A stretch of 64,000 nt of DNA from Paragorgia papillata (Eukaryota; Cnidaria; Anthozoa; Scleralcyonacea; Coralliidae). The stretch lies in the NCBI GenBank assembly GCA_035771165.1, contig JAWNZC010000102.1, forward strand, positions 802,001 to 866,000, in the 5' to 3' direction. Below, piece by piece: positions 42,086 through 52,635 of the stretch. The notes beneath the pieces were generated by a model. It saw only the letters and a program-made list of their open reading frames with translations. It was not told the DNA's origin and made no database searches. The stretch's first letter is position 1. The number at the start of each line of letters is the position of its first letter. The translations under genes were made by a program, and so were the position numbers.

Positions 42086-42515
42086 CTGCTACAGTTTTTT
42101 TACTAATACTTTTACTCTGGTTATAACGCCATACTATTTTACTCTGTCTAACACCAGACTATTTTACTCTGTCTAACACCAGACTATTTTACTCTGTCTA
42201 ACACCAGACTATTTTACTCTGTCTAACACCAGACTATTTTACTCTGTCTAACACCAGACTATTTTACTCTGTCTAACACCAGACTATTTTACTCTGTCTA
42301 ACACCAGACTATTTTACTCTGTCTAACACCAGACTATTTTACTCTGTCTAACTCCAGACTATTTTACTCTGTCTAACTCCAGACTATTTTACTCTGTCTA
42401 ACACCAGACTATTTTACTCTGTCTAATGCCAGACGATTTTACTCTGTCTAACGCCAGACTATTTTACTCGTCAAAGGGAAGATCTGCTGACATAGTGGGA
42501 GTTAAAGGGTTTAAA
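42062..42515. repeat. 25-bp satellite block, locus 5, inside a MITE frame
   Basis: Fourteen units of CTAACACCAGACTATTTTAC + TCTGT between the flanks CTTAACTCTTTCGATGACTG and GAGTTAAAGGGTTTAAATTA, which are roughly inverted (CTTAACTCTTTC / GAGTTAAAGGGTT). The same left flank recurs at 43170. Confidence 0.9.
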
Positions 42516-42519
42516 TTAT

Positions 42520-43140
42520 ATGCAACTTTTCCCGACTGTCTCTCTCAGATGACAAGGCAAAGCTGTGTAAAAAGATCTGATATCAAACACGGAGAAGTGT
42601 GTTGACTGAAAACCAAGGAAAAGCCGAGGTTTTTTAACCAACTTCGAGGTGTTTTGATATCAGATCAAACACAACTTTTGAGTGTATGATATAGCTTCTC
42701 AAATAAATGAGTATTTTAAGAGAAACTTGAGGTAAAATTTGGCTAAAGTGTTTGATCACATATCCAAATTCCGTCTCGGTACTGATTGCCTTTGTTTTTA
42801 TCGTATGAATTATTAATGAGTTTGAGAAGTGATGGAAAAAAAGTATTAATCCAGTCGATTTTGATTTCATCACCAAGTCTAAAGAGCATGCATGGCCGTT
42901 GAAACGTCAGTATTCCATTGCCAACTACTTTGGCAGTTGACAACTTGCCGTAACAAGATCATTTTTTAGAACGTCTAAAAGAACTAGATTGTGACAATAC
43001 AAAGCACAATGTGAAAATAAACATCTTGAAGAAACCGAGATACGGACCAAAACAAGACACAAAAACCAAGTGAAAATATTTGGACTTTATTTATCAGACC
43101 AAGTTGACTAAAAAGTCAAAGGGAGAAATTTAGCAGTGAG
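42520..43140. mobile_element. Repeat family J, diverged
   Basis: GATCTGATATCAAACAC / GTTTTGATATCAGATCAA hairpin at 42570-42670, ATGAATTATTAATGAGTTTG at 42805, a family G scrap (GAAACGTCAGTATTCC) at 42900, and the AAATAAACATCTTGAAG block shared with 22860 and 61720. Confidence 0.55.
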
Positions 43141-43167
43141 CGAGTAATAGCCCATCCATCTTAGCCC

Positions 43168-43735
43168 ATCTCACTTAACTCTTTCGATGACTGCTACAGG
43201 GGAAGCACGGGTGGCGTGTGCTGTTAGGGCGCTGCCTCTCACCGCTGTAGTTAAGCCCAGTTGGACGGGGTTAGTACTTGGATGCATGGGTGACCGTCTG
43301 GGAATAGCCCCGTTCTCGAACTTGAATTTCATGTGAGTAGAGTTTAGTTGGTCTCTCCTGTGCTTCGAGGGTTTTCCGCAGGGTTCTGCGGTTTTCCTCC
43401 CTCCGTAAAATCAACACTTTGGTCTTAGCTTATGTTGTGCACTTTTAACATGAGCCTCTGGCTCGGATGATTGGGCGACTACATCCTGTGTTTACGACGT
43501 TAAATAAATCAGTACTCATTACAGTTAACTTTTACTAATACTTTTACTCTGGTTATAACGCCATACTATTTTACTCTGTCTAACACCAGACTATTTTACT
43601 CTGTCTAACACCAGACTATTTTACTCTGTTTATAACACCAGACTATTTTACTCTGTCTAACACCAGACTATTTTACTCTGTCTAACTCCAGACTATTTTA
43701 CTCTTGGAGAACACTAGCAGTGAAGAGAGCTATGA
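43168..43735. repeat. 25-bp satellite block, locus 6, split by a 5S-SINE
   Basis: The left flank ACTTAACTCTTTCGATGACTG stops at 43198. After the SINE, TTTTACTAATACTTTTACTC and six satellite units follow to 43705, continuing the order seen at locus 5. Confidence 0.85.
43199..43523 (+). mobile_element. 5S rRNA-derived SINE, best copy
   Basis: GCGCTGCCTCTCACCGCTGT, GTTAAGCCCAGTTGGACGGG, GTTAGTACTTGGATGCATGG and GTGACCGTCTGGGAATAGCC match 5S rRNA from mid to 3' end with its internal promoter. The body has GGTCTCTCCTGTGCTTCGAG, the tail GGCTCGGATGATTGGGCGAC ... GTTAAATAAATCA. CTACAG / TTACAG at the two edges is a possible target duplication. Confidence 0.88.
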
Positions 43736-44154
43736 TGGCTTTGGAATTAAATAAAAATATTACCATTTCACTCTTCTGCCTTGTTTTTGATCTATATCTT
43801 TTTCAAGATAGTTATTTTCGGAATATGTTTTGAACTGTACATTGTCGGCTTTTTTGGTGCGAATACGTAGCTTAGTTGAGTGCATTTTTTCTTTCAAAAC
43901 ATTCCTTATTGTCGAGACAGTTCAACGATATACCGACATTTTTGTTTAAATAACAAGTATTCTTTGCAATCAAGATTGGCATAAAAATACCATGCAGGAC
44001 ACCTCAACTATTGTTTTTTTTAAATTCCTGTGGTCACACCTAGAACCCAAGGCAATTTTCCAAACGCAGAGCCGAAGAACATTTTTTTAAATGATCCAGT
44101 ACTTTAGCAATTCTTTTATTATAGTTGATGCATAATTAAACTAACACTTTAAAG
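43736..44154. other. Non-coding stretch
   Basis: A 33-codon plus frame from ATG near 43745 has a hydrophobic start but no cysteines, basic sites or donor. Not called. Confidence 0.4.
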
Positions 44155-44392
44155 TCTGAAGACGAGTCTTTCGTGTTTTATTCTGGCTAACGCCAGAGTG
44201 TTTTATTCTGGCTATCGGCAGACGATTTTATTCAACACCGCAGGAGAAGTCCAGGCTTCAAAGTGTTAAAACCTATCTTTTTAACACTTTGAAGCCTGAA
44301 GACGAGTCTTTAGTATTTTATTCTAGCTAACGCCAGACGATTTTTTCAGCACAGGGAGAGGTTCAGGTCTCAAAGTGTTAAAGAATAACCAA
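44155..44392. repeat. 25-bp satellite relatives, two flanked copies in tandem
   Basis: AACACTTTAAAGTCTGAAGACGAG ... TTTTATTCTGGCTAACGCCAGA ... CAAAGTGTTAAA occurs twice (44155-44277 and 44283-44392). The unit is the TTTTATTCTGGCTAACGCC variant with one to three internal copies. Confidence 0.75.
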
Positions 44393-44656
44393 GGCATATA
44401 CATTGTACTTTAAAAGCCCCTGTTTCTATAAGCTGCACTGAAGCCGTCATTAATGTTAAAAATACATTAGTTTCAGCTCGTATTTATCGTTCTATCGTTT
44501 TATTGCCAAAGGAGTAATTATTTTTATCGCCAACAAAATTTCGCAACTTGTCTAATAGGGCTATCGATACTTGCAAAGCAGACTAATTAGCTTGGTTGGA
44601 AAATATGGCAGCTGCCTACGAGTATTAAAAAAAAATTAGACTCAAGGTTAAGGGCA
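44393..44656. other. Non-coding stretch
   Basis: Nothing recognised. Confidence 0.5.
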
Positions 44657-45135
44657 AATGTTTCTCTAATCCATGACTTTGGCGTCAAACGCTGCGGGAG
44701 ATATTACCATGGAAATTAATGAAGAATGTTGGACAGTTCGGGTATACAAGGAGCAACGTTTCACGTTTTTCTTGTGCCTTGGAAGTGCTCGTTTCCATCA
44801 TCGAAGGCAGTATTTTTAGAAGAACAATTGAATGTTTTTGGTTGTTGCATAGAATTGTTTTCCTGGAATCGGGAATCGGGTATCTGAGCAGACTTCGGTT
44901 GCGCGCCGCGGGAAAATCGAAGGCACAACATTTGCGTTCGACATTGTTGTTATCGTAGTTGTGCGCTATTGGTCGTTGTTTCTATTAGATAGTAAATTAG
45001 AACTTTAGTTCTTCCGAAATATCGTCTTTTACCATCACAAATGCGAACTACTTGAGCCACAGTGTCCGAGTTTTTCAATATCTCCCGTTGCGTTTCACGC
45101 CAAAGTCATGATTGGTTTGATCTTGGGAGACAATT
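44657..45135. mobile_element. TIR element with CATGACTTTGGCGTCAAACG arms
   Basis: CATGACTTTGGCGTCAAACG + GGGAGATATT at the left is mirrored by AATATCTCCCGTTGCGTTTC + AAAGTCATG at the right. The 79-codon frame inside has no recognisable product. Confidence 0.7.
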
Positions 45136-45597
45136 GTTGCGAAACACGCATTGATGTTAATTGGGGGCGACGATATCCAACGAACCGGTTTCCGGCAATG
45201 TCACTATGTATACATCAACAAAGCTGTAATTAATTGAAGGTACAGTGTCACCATGACGCAAACTTGAAAAACTTCGTGGAGAAATTCAAGTTCACATGAT
45301 TAAAATAAAATAAAAAAATTATTGCGAATATATAACACACGTAAAAACTTGGGCTAAATAGTCCATACGAAAATGCACTAATGACGTTTTTAACGTTTTA
45401 TGAATATTATGCCTTTTCTTTGCACACAAATATAATTTTTGTCTCGCGCAAAACTATTAATTGAAGGCTCTCTGTCGCGAGTGACAAGCGCACAAATGTT
45501 AATTTTGAAAAAATTCGTGAACAAAATCAAAGGGATTCAATATTTTACGTTTACGGTTCTGTTTACATATTCATGATGATAGAAAGTGGAAACTCAC
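45136..45597. other. Downstream of the acidic exon, repeated sequence
   Basis: 45240-45480 (ACAGTGTCACCATGACGCAA, CTTTTCTTTGCACACAAATA) has a diverged copy at 49215-49390, so part of the putative intron is an interspersed repeat. Confidence 0.45.
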
Positions 45598-45705
45598 ATC
45601 GTCACTGTCATCTTCACTGTCATCTAAGTCGTTTTTCTCTTCTCTTCGTTCCAATATCATTTCGCTGTCCTCGAGAATGGAACCAAACTCTTCACGTTCC
45701 GCCAT
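45598..45705 (-). CDS. First coding exon of an acidic, probably nuclear protein
   Basis: 36 codons from ATG at 45705 in a strong context (CAAAATGGCGG) to a phase-0 consensus donor (GACGAT|GTGAGT). The peptide MAEREEFGSILEDSE is followed by MILERREEKN and an acidic DSEDDSDD run. GC-rich sequence (GCGCGGGCGCGGGGC) just upstream suits a CpG-type promoter. Such acidic starts occur in chromatin proteins and in piggyBac-type transposases, so both a host gene and a domesticated or mobile element are possible. The next exon on the minus strand was not found. Confidence 0.5.
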
Positions 45706-45768
45706 TTTGTTGCCCCGCGCCCGCGCAAGAGAATCTGATAGCAAGCGGTAATTAGGTGACAGAGAGCC

Positions 45769-45866
45769 TAAGACCCATCCGGATTCACATTGTTTTTTAT
45801 TCCCAGGACTGGATGAAAAACAATGTGAATCCGGATACTTTTGCTCTAGTGTAAACGGGGTCTAAT
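45769..45866. mobile_element. 98-bp hairpin MITE
   Basis: ATCCGGATTCACATTGTTTTT and its exact complement (AACAATGTGAATCCGGAT) around a short CCCAGGACTGGATG loop, ending GTAAACGGGGTCT like families W and 48534. Confidence 0.8.
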
Positions 45867-46299
45867 ACGCTGTGCCTTCTCATAAGTACCTAGCAGAAAA
45901 CCCAATCACTTATTTATCTAGCAGTCAATTCTTTGTACCTTGCCTAAATGAAAACCAATTAACAATTAGACAACGAGCCCGAGTTGTCTATGAGCTGATA
46001 TAGTTGACGAGACGCATGGACTTTCGTTCATAGACATCGAGGACGAGTTGTCTATAATTGATTTTAGTATAAGCCGATTAAAACTATTGTTTTAATGAAA
46101 CAAACTGCCAGTGTTTTTGCCTCTTTCGCTACTTGTGGTCTATCACCAATAGAGATCCTATGATTTGTCAAAATTGTAGCAATCGAGGTACCAGGCGGGA
46201 ATCGTAATCTTGTTATAAAAATTATTGCCCAGCAAATAATTCGTAAAAAAGCCATGATAAAATCAAAAGTCGTAAGTAAGCATGATGGAAATTGTTTAA
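45867..46299. other. Non-coding stretch
   Basis: A GACAACGAGCCCGAGTTGTC palindrome at 45970, repeated in part at 46040. The 63-codon minus frame at 46064 is not recognised. Confidence 0.4.
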
Positions 46300-46655
46300 A
46301 GAGATAGTTTTAATCCTCCGGGAGCTCTCCCCTTTACGAATAAAATCGTCTGGCCAGAGTAAAATTAATCTGTTGCCAGAAGGCAACTGTAGCCAGTAAA
46401 CGGTTAAAGGAGATAGTTTTTAATCCTTTATTGGCCAGGTTTTCAGGAGCTCTCCCCTTGACGAGTAAAATTGTCTGGCGTTAGCCAGAGTAAAATTGTC
46501 TGGCGTTAGCCAGAGTAAAATTGTCTGGCGTTAGCCAGAGTAAAATCGTCTGGCGTTAGCCAGAGTAAAATTGTCTGGCGTTAGCGTAAAATTGTCTTGC
46601 GTTAGCCAGAGTAAAATTAATCAGTTGCCAGAAGGCAAATGTGGCCAGTAATGGG
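46300..46655. repeat. 25-bp satellite block, locus 7 (GCCAGAGTAAAATTGTCTGG form)
   Basis: Six or seven minus-orientation units of GCCAGAGTAAAATTGTCTGG + CGTTA inside the flank GGAGATAGTTTTTAATCC ... TTTTCAGGAGCTCTCCCC. A shortened duplicate of the whole element precedes it (46300-46405). Confidence 0.85.
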
Positions 46656-46715
46656 TTAATAACGAACCAACGTTTCATCACTGACCAGTGACATGATTTG
46701 TATTACATTTTCCCT

Positions 46716-47515
46716 TCATCATCATCATCATCATCATCATACTTTATTTATCCACGTAACAAGATGGAGTACAAGACTCGTTAAAACATGCAAGTGCCAT
46801 TAAATAAGTAAGGTTAATATAGTACAAAAGTTAAAATATGTGAATAAATAATATGTAAGTATATATAATCAGTTCTATATTAAAGTGTTAAATGAATATT
46901 AAGAATTTAAATTTATGTGCTTGCAATCATGCAACATAAATATCAATATGAAGGTCAATATTGTTTAAGTGATAGTTAAAATATGAGCGGCCGATCTTTA
47001 TGGGCATTTACAATGGCGAGCCGAATATCAAATTCTAAGTGTAAATTATGAACACTTTGTTTAAGAGTCGTAGGAAAGGTTAGATAAGATCATGTACAGT
47101 CAGAAAAAGCTCAATTTGAGGCACTATAGTGCCTATTAACTTTGATAAAACCTTGATGTTGTATTAATCAATGTTTTATCCTTAGTTAAAGATGTTGATT
47201 AAACATTCATTTCTTTTGAATTTTCTTCATGAATTATTAATGACTTTGATAAAATCTTCTTAAAATGCGCGACATTATCTACGTTGCGACCTGTATCTGG
47301 GAGGTTATTCCATAGACGACTAATTATGCAGCTGAAAGAATTCTTGGATCATGAAGAGTTAAATATTGGTTGTTCGAGCTTTGTGCGGGATCCACGTAGA
47401 TTGTATGGTACTACTCTGGTCTTAAAGACTCCTTGAATGTAGATAGGTCCTTGCTCTTTAATACATTTAGAAAGTAACACCAACGAATGAAACCGTCTTC
47501 GGTGAGTTAAATTTT
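46716..47515 (-). pseudogene. LINE remnant: ORF end and 3' UTR with (ATG)n tail
   Basis: Reading on the minus strand from 47515: SLVLLSKCIKEQGPIYIQG, then VVPYNLRGSRTKLEQPIF, then RLWNNLPDTGRNVDNVAHFKK. This is the classic C-terminal block of non-LTR reverse transcriptase proteins, with one in-frame stop. A 3' UTR ending GATAAATAAAGTATGATGAT follows. Family J sequence (TTTCTTCATGAATTATTAATG) interrupts it near 47225. Confidence 0.8.
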
Positions 47516-47517
47516 AG

Positions 47518-47830
47518 GGACCTTAATTAAGATCTACGACGGCAACTTCGAGGACGACGTCCTTCAAACAAAAGCATTCTTCTTTCGAAACAAAGATAAT
47601 GAATAATTTCTAGTCCCAAGAGTAATCTGAACACCGTCCTCGCTCTGTATACAACGCCACTCAGAGCATTTTCACGTCTTCAGGACGACGTTGACTCGTG
47701 GGGTGATGAGAACTGTTGTCTGAGATTGCCTTAACGCAGACACTGCAACCGTTTTAAAACTTTGAAAATTATAAAACAAGCTTCAAGTATTGAATACTGT
47801 AGTCAGTTAACCGTGACTTATTTTTAATGC
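47518..47830. mobile_element. MITE family K, copy 3
   Basis: AGGGACCTTAATTAAGATCT, ACGGCAACTTCGAGGACGAC, CAGAGCATTTTCACGTCTTC. The right end is lost. Confidence 0.75.
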
Positions 47831-48175
47831 TAAAATATATACCAGGTATTCTAGCTACCTGGTAGAATACTATAGTAATAGTAAAATTTTCAGTAGTGAA
47901 GCTGTGAGTACTCGGAAACATCCTGGTGTCTGCAGACGTTACATTGAACCTGCAACCTCATGAGAACCACTGTCTGTTTTGACAAGGTTGCAGGTTCAAC
48001 GGCCGTCTGAGAACCCGAGATTTTTCTCGAGTACTAACAGCTTGACTATAGCAAATCAAAAACTTTACTTTCAAACAGTTTTAATTAGCCTAGGCTAGTA
48101 TGTTTCTACTTATCTAAATAAATTATTGCTGTTTTTATTTTTAAAACTGATGAGTAACTCGTTGTTTATTTTCAG
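47831..48175. other. SINE-like scraps
   Basis: GAACCTGCAACCTC / GAGGTTGCAGGTTC-type inverted pieces (47945-48000) and a TACTAACAGCTTGACTATAGC tail resembling the 68-bp array unit. Confidence 0.4.
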
Positions 48176-48318
48176 ATCAGGAGCCAGCTCTTTAAATTAG
48201 TATTATCAAAGGAAGTGAGATAACTCGAATAGTCTCGCCAATCTCAATTGCTTCTTCAAGAACGTGCCGAGATGCAATCTTCACTGTCTCGTCTCATCAA
48301 GAGCATGTCAAAAGCAAG
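48176..48318 (+). CDS. Candidate exon with canonical splice sites
   Basis: A textbook acceptor (CGTTGTTTATTTTCAG) and donor (CAAG|GTAAGT) bound 143 bp. No frame is open throughout. The likely reading is a 5' exon with ATG at 48272 starting MQSSLSRLIKSMSKAR, leaving two bases of a split codon. The preceding in-frame stretch (QSQLLLQERAE) also looks helical, but a TAG stands just before it. No partner exon found downstream before 52 kb. Confidence 0.35.
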
Positions 48319-48419
48319 GTAAGTGTATTTTCATCAACCTCGGAACTAATTTCGTCTTTTCAGCATCGTGATGTTATCTGTGTTTGCGACCCTGGCCGCC
48401 AAACCGCCTGAATTAGAAA

Positions 48420-48997
48420 CACAAATCGAAAAATAGTTGGATATACTGCCGAAATAGGGAACGTAGGAGTCTAACGTTTCCAGCCAATTAGGCCCTAATT
48501 CGTCAGAGAGAAACGTGCGCGAATAATTAGGGTCTTAGACCCCGTTTACACGCGATGCCGGTACAATTTGAAAACGGAACAAAATCATGCCGTTTAGGCC
48601 TTGCGTTTACACGATGCCGGCACAAAAATGACATGAAAACGGCACAAAATGAAGACGGGTTCCTTGACGGCATGAAATGAAAACGGAACACTAACCAGTA
48701 TCGTGTAAACGCCCGTGCCGTTTGATGACGGTATTCACGATATATACGACCACAGTATTCGGGTCAGCAGTATTCACAAAGTCTTCTCAATTCTCATCGG
48801 AAGAGAATAGTCACATGCTAATCCGTCATTATATATACCGGCACCGTGTAAACGCAAGACTTTTTGGCCTGTATTTACACACCGGCATGATTTTGTTCCG
48901 TTTTCAAATTGTACCGGCATCGTGTAAACGGGTCTTACTCCTACGTTCTATCACTCAACGCTGCCTATACGCAACACACTACTTCGATTTCACAGTT
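48420..48997. mobile_element. MITE family H, split by a W-type MITE
   Basis: Left half GTTGGATATACTGCCGAAAT ... GTCTAACGTTTCCAGC, right half CCTACGTTCTATCACTCAAC ... CGCAACACACTACTTCGATTTCAC. Between them lies the element at 48534-48938. Confidence 0.8.
48534..48938. mobile_element. MITE, GACCCCGTTTACACG ends, nested in H
   Basis: TTAGACCCCGTTTACACGCG ... GCCGGTACAATTTGAAAACG mirrored by CGTTTTCAAATTGTACCGGC ... GTGTAAACGGGTCTTA. GTCTTA/TTAGAC-type edges. Confidence 0.85.
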
Positions 48998-49007
48998 TGA
49001 ATTATAG

Positions 49008-49210
49008 ACCTGTTTACATGAAGTGGATTGAGTGTTCAAGTCAAATCTCGCATGTTGTTTCTCCTTGTTGTGTTTACATGAAGAAGATTGAAAGTTTTCG
49101 ATCTGATCGAAACGAATGGCTGAAGTCAAAATGACTTGAGTTAGTGCGTGTCGTGCTACATGGCAGACATTGAGGGAAGCACAGAAAATAGTCTGTCGGT
49201 TTATATATTT
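49008..49210. mobile_element. MITE family F copy
   Basis: TAGACCTGTTTACATGAAGT, TTGTTTCTCCTTGTTGTGTT and TGGCAGACATTGAGGGAAGC, truncated on the right. Confidence 0.75.
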
Positions 49211-49397
49211 TTTATTTAATAAAGTCACAGTGTCACTACGACGTAAAATTGAAAAAAATCGAAATTCAAGTCAACATGATTAAAATTATGATGAATATCA
49301 CACACTTTAAAACTTGAATTAAATGTTTGTTTTCCTTTTCTCTGCACACAAATACCAATAGTTTTGTTTCGCGCCGAACTGTTAAGCGGCAATTTAT

Positions 49398-50053
49398 ACA
49401 GTGTGTATAAAAAACCCCGGAACCCTTAGAAAATGAATTAGTATTCTTTTAAAACAACCTATTGTAGTAGTTTGAAAGCCCTAAAGGCCTGGCCAAACGC
49501 TTTCAACATTTCATTCAACACCGTTCAACATTGTTGAATTCAACCGTGATTCAACATGTTGAAAGCGTTTGGCCACCCTGTTGAATGATGTTGAATGGTG
49601 TTGAACGAAATTTGAACATGTTCAAATTTTTGTTCAACATGCGTGCAACAATGTTGAACGATGTTGCATGAAATGTTGAAAGCGTTTGGCCAGGCCTTAA
49701 AAGCGCTGCGTTATAAATTAATCAGCACACTAAAGTTAAACAGGAAGAGAAAAAGCTTTTAAATACTTTCACCATGCATACACTTCAAGTTATCTTAATT
49801 TCCCAGGTGTATAAGACCGTGTGTTTTACGCATCTGTGGGTTCAGCGAAGTGCTTAGGGCTTTCAAACTACTACAATATGTTGCAATCTAAGGGTCAGGT
49901 TTTTTTTATACACAGTGTATATAAGACCGTGTTTTTTACGCATCCGTGGCTCAGATGTATTTAGGGCTTTCAAACTACTACAATAGGTTGTTTGAACATG
50001 CAGTATACTAATTAATTTTCTAAGGGTTCCGGGGTTTTTTATACACACTGTAT
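49398..50053. mobile_element. TIR element with TATAAAAAACCCCGGAACCC ends
   Basis: ACAGTGTGTATAAAAAACCC + CGGAACCCTTAGAAAATG at the left, mirrored at 49990-50053. GGGCTTTCAAACTACTACAA recurs three times inside. A family C MITE is nested at 49486-49702. Confidence 0.85.
49486..49702. mobile_element. MITE family C, copy 2 (nested)
   Basis: AGGCCTGGCCAAACGCTTTC ends and GTTGAA/TTCAAC palindromes as at 8433. Confidence 0.88.
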
Positions 50054-50054
50054 A

Positions 50055-50380
50055 ATACCCGAGAATCCGATCTGTTTTTGCGTTTTGTAAGCGGTTTTTT
50101 AACACCATTTTCTGGGCTTTCCTCAATGTCCGCCATGTTTACAACACGCAGTCACTAACTTCACAGTAATGCGTATATATCAAGTCATTTTCAAGTCAAA
50201 CCGTGTTTAGATGAATCAGATTGGAGACATTCAAGTCGATCCTTGCTTGAATCTCGAGTCACTCCACTCCACTGCGTGGATTGACTTCAGCCGTCCTTTT
50301 CGATCAGATCGAAACGGTTTTAATCTTGAGAGATTTGACTTGAACACTTAATCCGTTTCATGTAAACAGGACCGGCCTTA
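50055..50380. mobile_element. MITE family F copy, diverged
   Basis: GAGAATCCGATCTGTTTTTG, GGGCTTTCCTCAATGTCCGC, GATTGGAGACATTCAAGTCG and CGTTTCATGTAAACAGGACCGG. Confidence 0.75.
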
Positions 50381-50639
50381 ATACAAATATGAATGAAAAC
50401 AATATTTTGCACAACAACATTGCATCAGTCATTTAGGTTAACCGCAATATAGCTTGGCTAATTACTGCGGATGTGGAAAATTAACAATTACGGCAGAGAT
50501 TGACATGCAGACGTGGGTTTAAACACAAATGACTAAAAACACCAACAAAAACAGATTTAATTAGACAACAAACAGTTTTACATATTGGACAAACAGATTT
50601 CCAAGTAACGTTTCGCATTTCCCTCGATTAAACTCGATA
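50381..50639. other. Non-coding stretch
   Basis: Nothing recognised. Confidence 0.5.
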
Positions 50640-50943
50640 AGAATATATATTTCTCAAACTCATTAATAATTCATGAGGAAAACAAAAATGGCAATCAGTT
50701 ACCGAGACGTTGTGAAATGTGGTAATAAACACCCATAAATTAAGACAAGTTTTACAGTTAAAACACTCGGCTATCGTCTCGTTTTTCAACACACTTCTCG
50801 GTGTTTTCAAATCAGATAATAAACGGCTTCTCGTTTATGATATATAGGATAATGCCTGAGCTCCAAGGCCTTGTTAAAAACTCACCGAGCGCGTACCGCG
50901 TTCATCATTTTTAAGAAGGCCGAGGAGCGAGGGCATTATCCCA
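50640..50943. mobile_element. Repeat family J copy and adjoining hairpin
   Basis: CTCAAACTCATTAATAATTCATGAG and AACACTCGGCTATCGTCTCG as in 40021, then a hairpin (50848-50943): GATAATGCCTGAGCTCCAAG / CCGAGGAGCGAGGGCATTATC. Confidence 0.6.
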
Positions 50944-51249
50944 TTTAGTGCATTTTTTCATTGTTTTAGAACAAAAAATCTATTCGTGCAATTTGATTTG
51001 ATTGTAGTTATACGAGAAGTTGAAGTTTGTAATTCCTTTAGGATTTTGCGTTCATATTTGTAAAATATGAATAAGTCCCCCCCCCCCGGGGGTTTGAACG
51101 ATTTCAATGTCAAGGTGTTTAGTTATCGTTAGACACTGGCAGAGGAAAGTTTACAAATGTCGAGTTCTGGAAAGCGTTATTTATATAGGTTAGCGAATCT
51201 CAATTATCTATGCAAAATAAACAACTGAAGTTGCTGTATGAATAAATTT
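50944..51249. other. Non-coding stretch
   Basis: Contains a C run near 51080. Nothing else recognised. Confidence 0.5.
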
Positions 51250-51350
51250 TATAAAATCTCGTTTATCGTGTTTCATCAGGGGAATCCAAACACTCGAAAA
51301 TCATGTTTTCTCGTGTTTGGATCCCCTGATGAAACACTCAATATTACATA
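51250..51350. repeat. Hairpin, GTGTTTCATCAGGGG arms
   Basis: GTGTTTCATCAGGGGAATCC AAACACTCG and complement around ATCATGTT. Related to 37262-37575. Confidence 0.8.
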
Positions 51351-51518
51351 AACAACCGTATAGAATAATCGGAAAGCTGAAAATACCCTCTCTTGGCAAG
51401 GGGGCCGACCGAGACAGCGTATCAGTACCGTAAAAAGTATTATAAAAAAACAAACATGTTGTTCTAATTTCTATTGTTATGCAAACAATGTGATTTATTG
51501 TGTCCGACACAAATATAG

Positions 51519-52068
51519 CCTGAGAAAACAGCCGCCTCTTCTCGCTCGCCCCCCGCGGAAGAGATGTCTGAGCAACGAGCCAAGAAATTCCATACTGATG
51601 ACGTAAATGTACCGAGATCCTGGTACAGCTTTTGATTGGTTACTTTGTAATCATACGATAATTAATTCAAAACTCGGCTCGGTCAACTCCGACATCATTC
51701 CTGTCTGAAATAACAAAGTTAAAGCTTAATTTTTGCCAGCGAAGAAAGATAGATAGATACTTTTGCTAAAGCGAGTTTGAGTTGCAATAAACAGCCACAT
51801 TTCCCATCGAAATTGAACGATTTTTGCCAGACATCGAGCGCCACTTCCTGTCGAGACTTCACACGCAAACTCGCTTTAGCAAAAGTATCTATCTATCTTT
51901 ATTTGCTGGCAAAAACAAGCTTTAACTTTGTTATTTCAGACAGGAATGATGTCGGAGTTGATCTTGGTCGAGCCGAGTTTGAATTAATTATCGTATGATT
52001 ACAATTATCGTCGTTGCTCAGACGTCTCTTCCGCGGGGGGCGAGCGAGAAGTGGCGGTTGTTTTCTCA
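51519..52068. mobile_element. TIR element with exact 12-bp target duplication
   Basis: TGAGAAAACAGCCGCC and, inverted, TGAGAAAACAACCGCC begin 230-bp arms that also share CGCCCCCCGCGGAAGAGA and GCTAAAGCGAGTTTG. ACACAAATATAG is repeated exactly on both sides (51507-51518 and 52069-52080). A duplication of 9-12 bp and long arms fit Mutator-like MITEs. Confidence 0.88.
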
Positions 52069-52080
52069 ACACAAATATAG

Positions 52081-52635
52081 AAAACTAGAATATTCTAATA
52101 TTAGGGTCACAATTGCGTAGGTGCATACCACTGTCCTATATATAACTGGACTGCAGGGCCCGTCTATAAACCAGTGATCTCTATATATAAGTGAGTCATA
52201 TCTGCTGGTCATTTACCGGGCAAAGATTGAAGCCAAACATGGTGGACATGTAGGCCTGAAGTACGTATAGTTCCAGTCTCCTATACGCGGTCTTTTGACT
52301 GGATCAGACTTTGATCAGACCGCGTAGAAGACTGGAACTATACGTACTTCAGGGCCATAAGGATCGCGGGCTCTGGGAACAAAGATTGCCACAAAGATAT
52401 CACTCTAGTTATATATAGAGCTCACTGCTATAAATTGACCAAACCAAGTAATGGGTCCTTTCATGGCAGCGACCGCTGATTTTTTACTGCAGGCTCTGTT
52501 ACGCCCCCAACAGTCCGATTAATCCTGTTATAAATTCATTTGTTACAAAAAAAGTCAGCGGTTACTAGTATGGAGATATATATAAATAAATCGTCATCTT
52601 AGATCAGTCCGCTTTTGTCGGTAAATCTTGTGCTC
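52081..52635. other. Non-coding with one hairpin
   Basis: A 94-bp hairpin at 52258-52351 (CTGAAGTACGTATAGTTCCA ... mirrored TGGAACTATACGTACTTCAG). Nothing else recognised. Confidence 0.6.

Noticed and set aside
43230..43330. Functional 5S rRNA gene
   Set aside because: Only the 3' half of 5S is present and it runs into a SINE body and tail.
46064..46255. 63-codon minus frame with a hydrophobic start
   Set aside because: No cysteine loop, no donor, no family likeness. Next to a decayed palindrome.
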